Positions 63,724-64,000 of a stretch of 64,000 nt of DNA are shown one piece after another. Position 1 is the first letter of the stretch. Every line of letters starts with the position of its first letter. Both the position numbers and the translations under genes were made by a program. The notes beneath the pieces are model-generated. The model searched no databases. It worked only from the letters and a program-made list of their open reading frames with translations, and was not told the DNA's origin. Source of the stretch: Mycolicibacterium chubuense NBB4 (GTDB taxonomy: Bacteria; Actinomycetota; Actinomycetes; Mycobacteriales; Mycobacteriaceae); the NCBI RefSeq assembly GCF_000266905.1, contig NC_018027.1, positions 3,534,001-3,598,000 on the forward strand, written 5' to 3'.

Positions 63724-64000
<277 letters not shown>

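Overview
The window reads as chromosome of a fast-growing Mycobacterium (Mycolicibacterium-type). It is very GC-rich, uses many GTG starts and 1-4 bp ATGA/GTGA/TGATG gene overlaps, and keeps the gene order known from the M. tuberculosis Rv2406c-Rv2450c region: CBS protein, RNase Z-like hydrolase, transglutaminase / alpha-E / ATP-grasp trio, rpsT, holA, comEC, comEA, degV, octT, gpgP, rsfS, nadD, VWA/MoxR, proA, rbsK, nadE, proB, obg, rpmA, rplU, rne, ndk, folC, valS, saccharopine dehydrogenase-like gene and rpf. That backbone is interrupted by accessory blocks.

Layout. 1-4332 (minus): the end of a non-standard complex I-like operon, nuoA - fused NuoB/NuoD-like gene - nuoH - nuoJ - nuoK - nuoL (cut by the window edge). 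No NADH module is present and the usual Fe-S cysteines are absent. 4445-10946: GNAT, CBS, aldo-keto reductase, MBL hydrolase and the transglutaminase / alpha-E / ATP-grasp cluster. 11153-14795: rpsT facing holA-comEC-comEA across a five-copy 26-bp tandem repeat. 14910-22900: accessory block (membrane protein plus two-subunit acyl-CoA dehydrogenase, SDR, DapB-like dehydrogenase, small membrane proteins, MFS/LysR pair). 22956-26272: degV, octT, gpgP, rsfS, nadD. 26326-32741: GntR regulator divergent from a four-gene catabolic operon (APC permease, FGGY kinase, two flavoproteins) with a clear promoter and operator. 32822-36427: VWA protein, MoxR and proA. 36451-39150: frameshifted ribokinase, crotonase, CmtR-like metal sensor and cation efflux protein. 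39174-43272: nadE, isochorismatase-fold hydrolase, sirtuin and a hypothetical gene. 43287-46299: IS110-family element and a REP13E12-type DUF222/HNH gene, inserted before proB. 46317-61782: essential translation, RNA-decay and nucleotide genes, DUF937, saccharopine dehydrogenase-like and S9 peptidase genes. 61821-64000: FAD monooxygenase and two tandem resuscitation-promoting factor genes, the last cut by the window edge.

The most unusual content is the cysteine-poor NuoB-NuoD fusion inside a pump-only complex I-like operon. Next is the GntR-controlled operon, whose FGGY kinase lacks the glycerol-binding arginine and is paired with an amino-acid-type transporter. Other notable features are the ATP-grasp protein with a glutamine tail encoded beside a transglutaminase-like gene, the candidate bridge RNA upstream of the IS110 recombinase, and a one-base deletion in rbsK that opens a reading frame into the next gene. 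No tRNA, rRNA or CRISPR array was seen.
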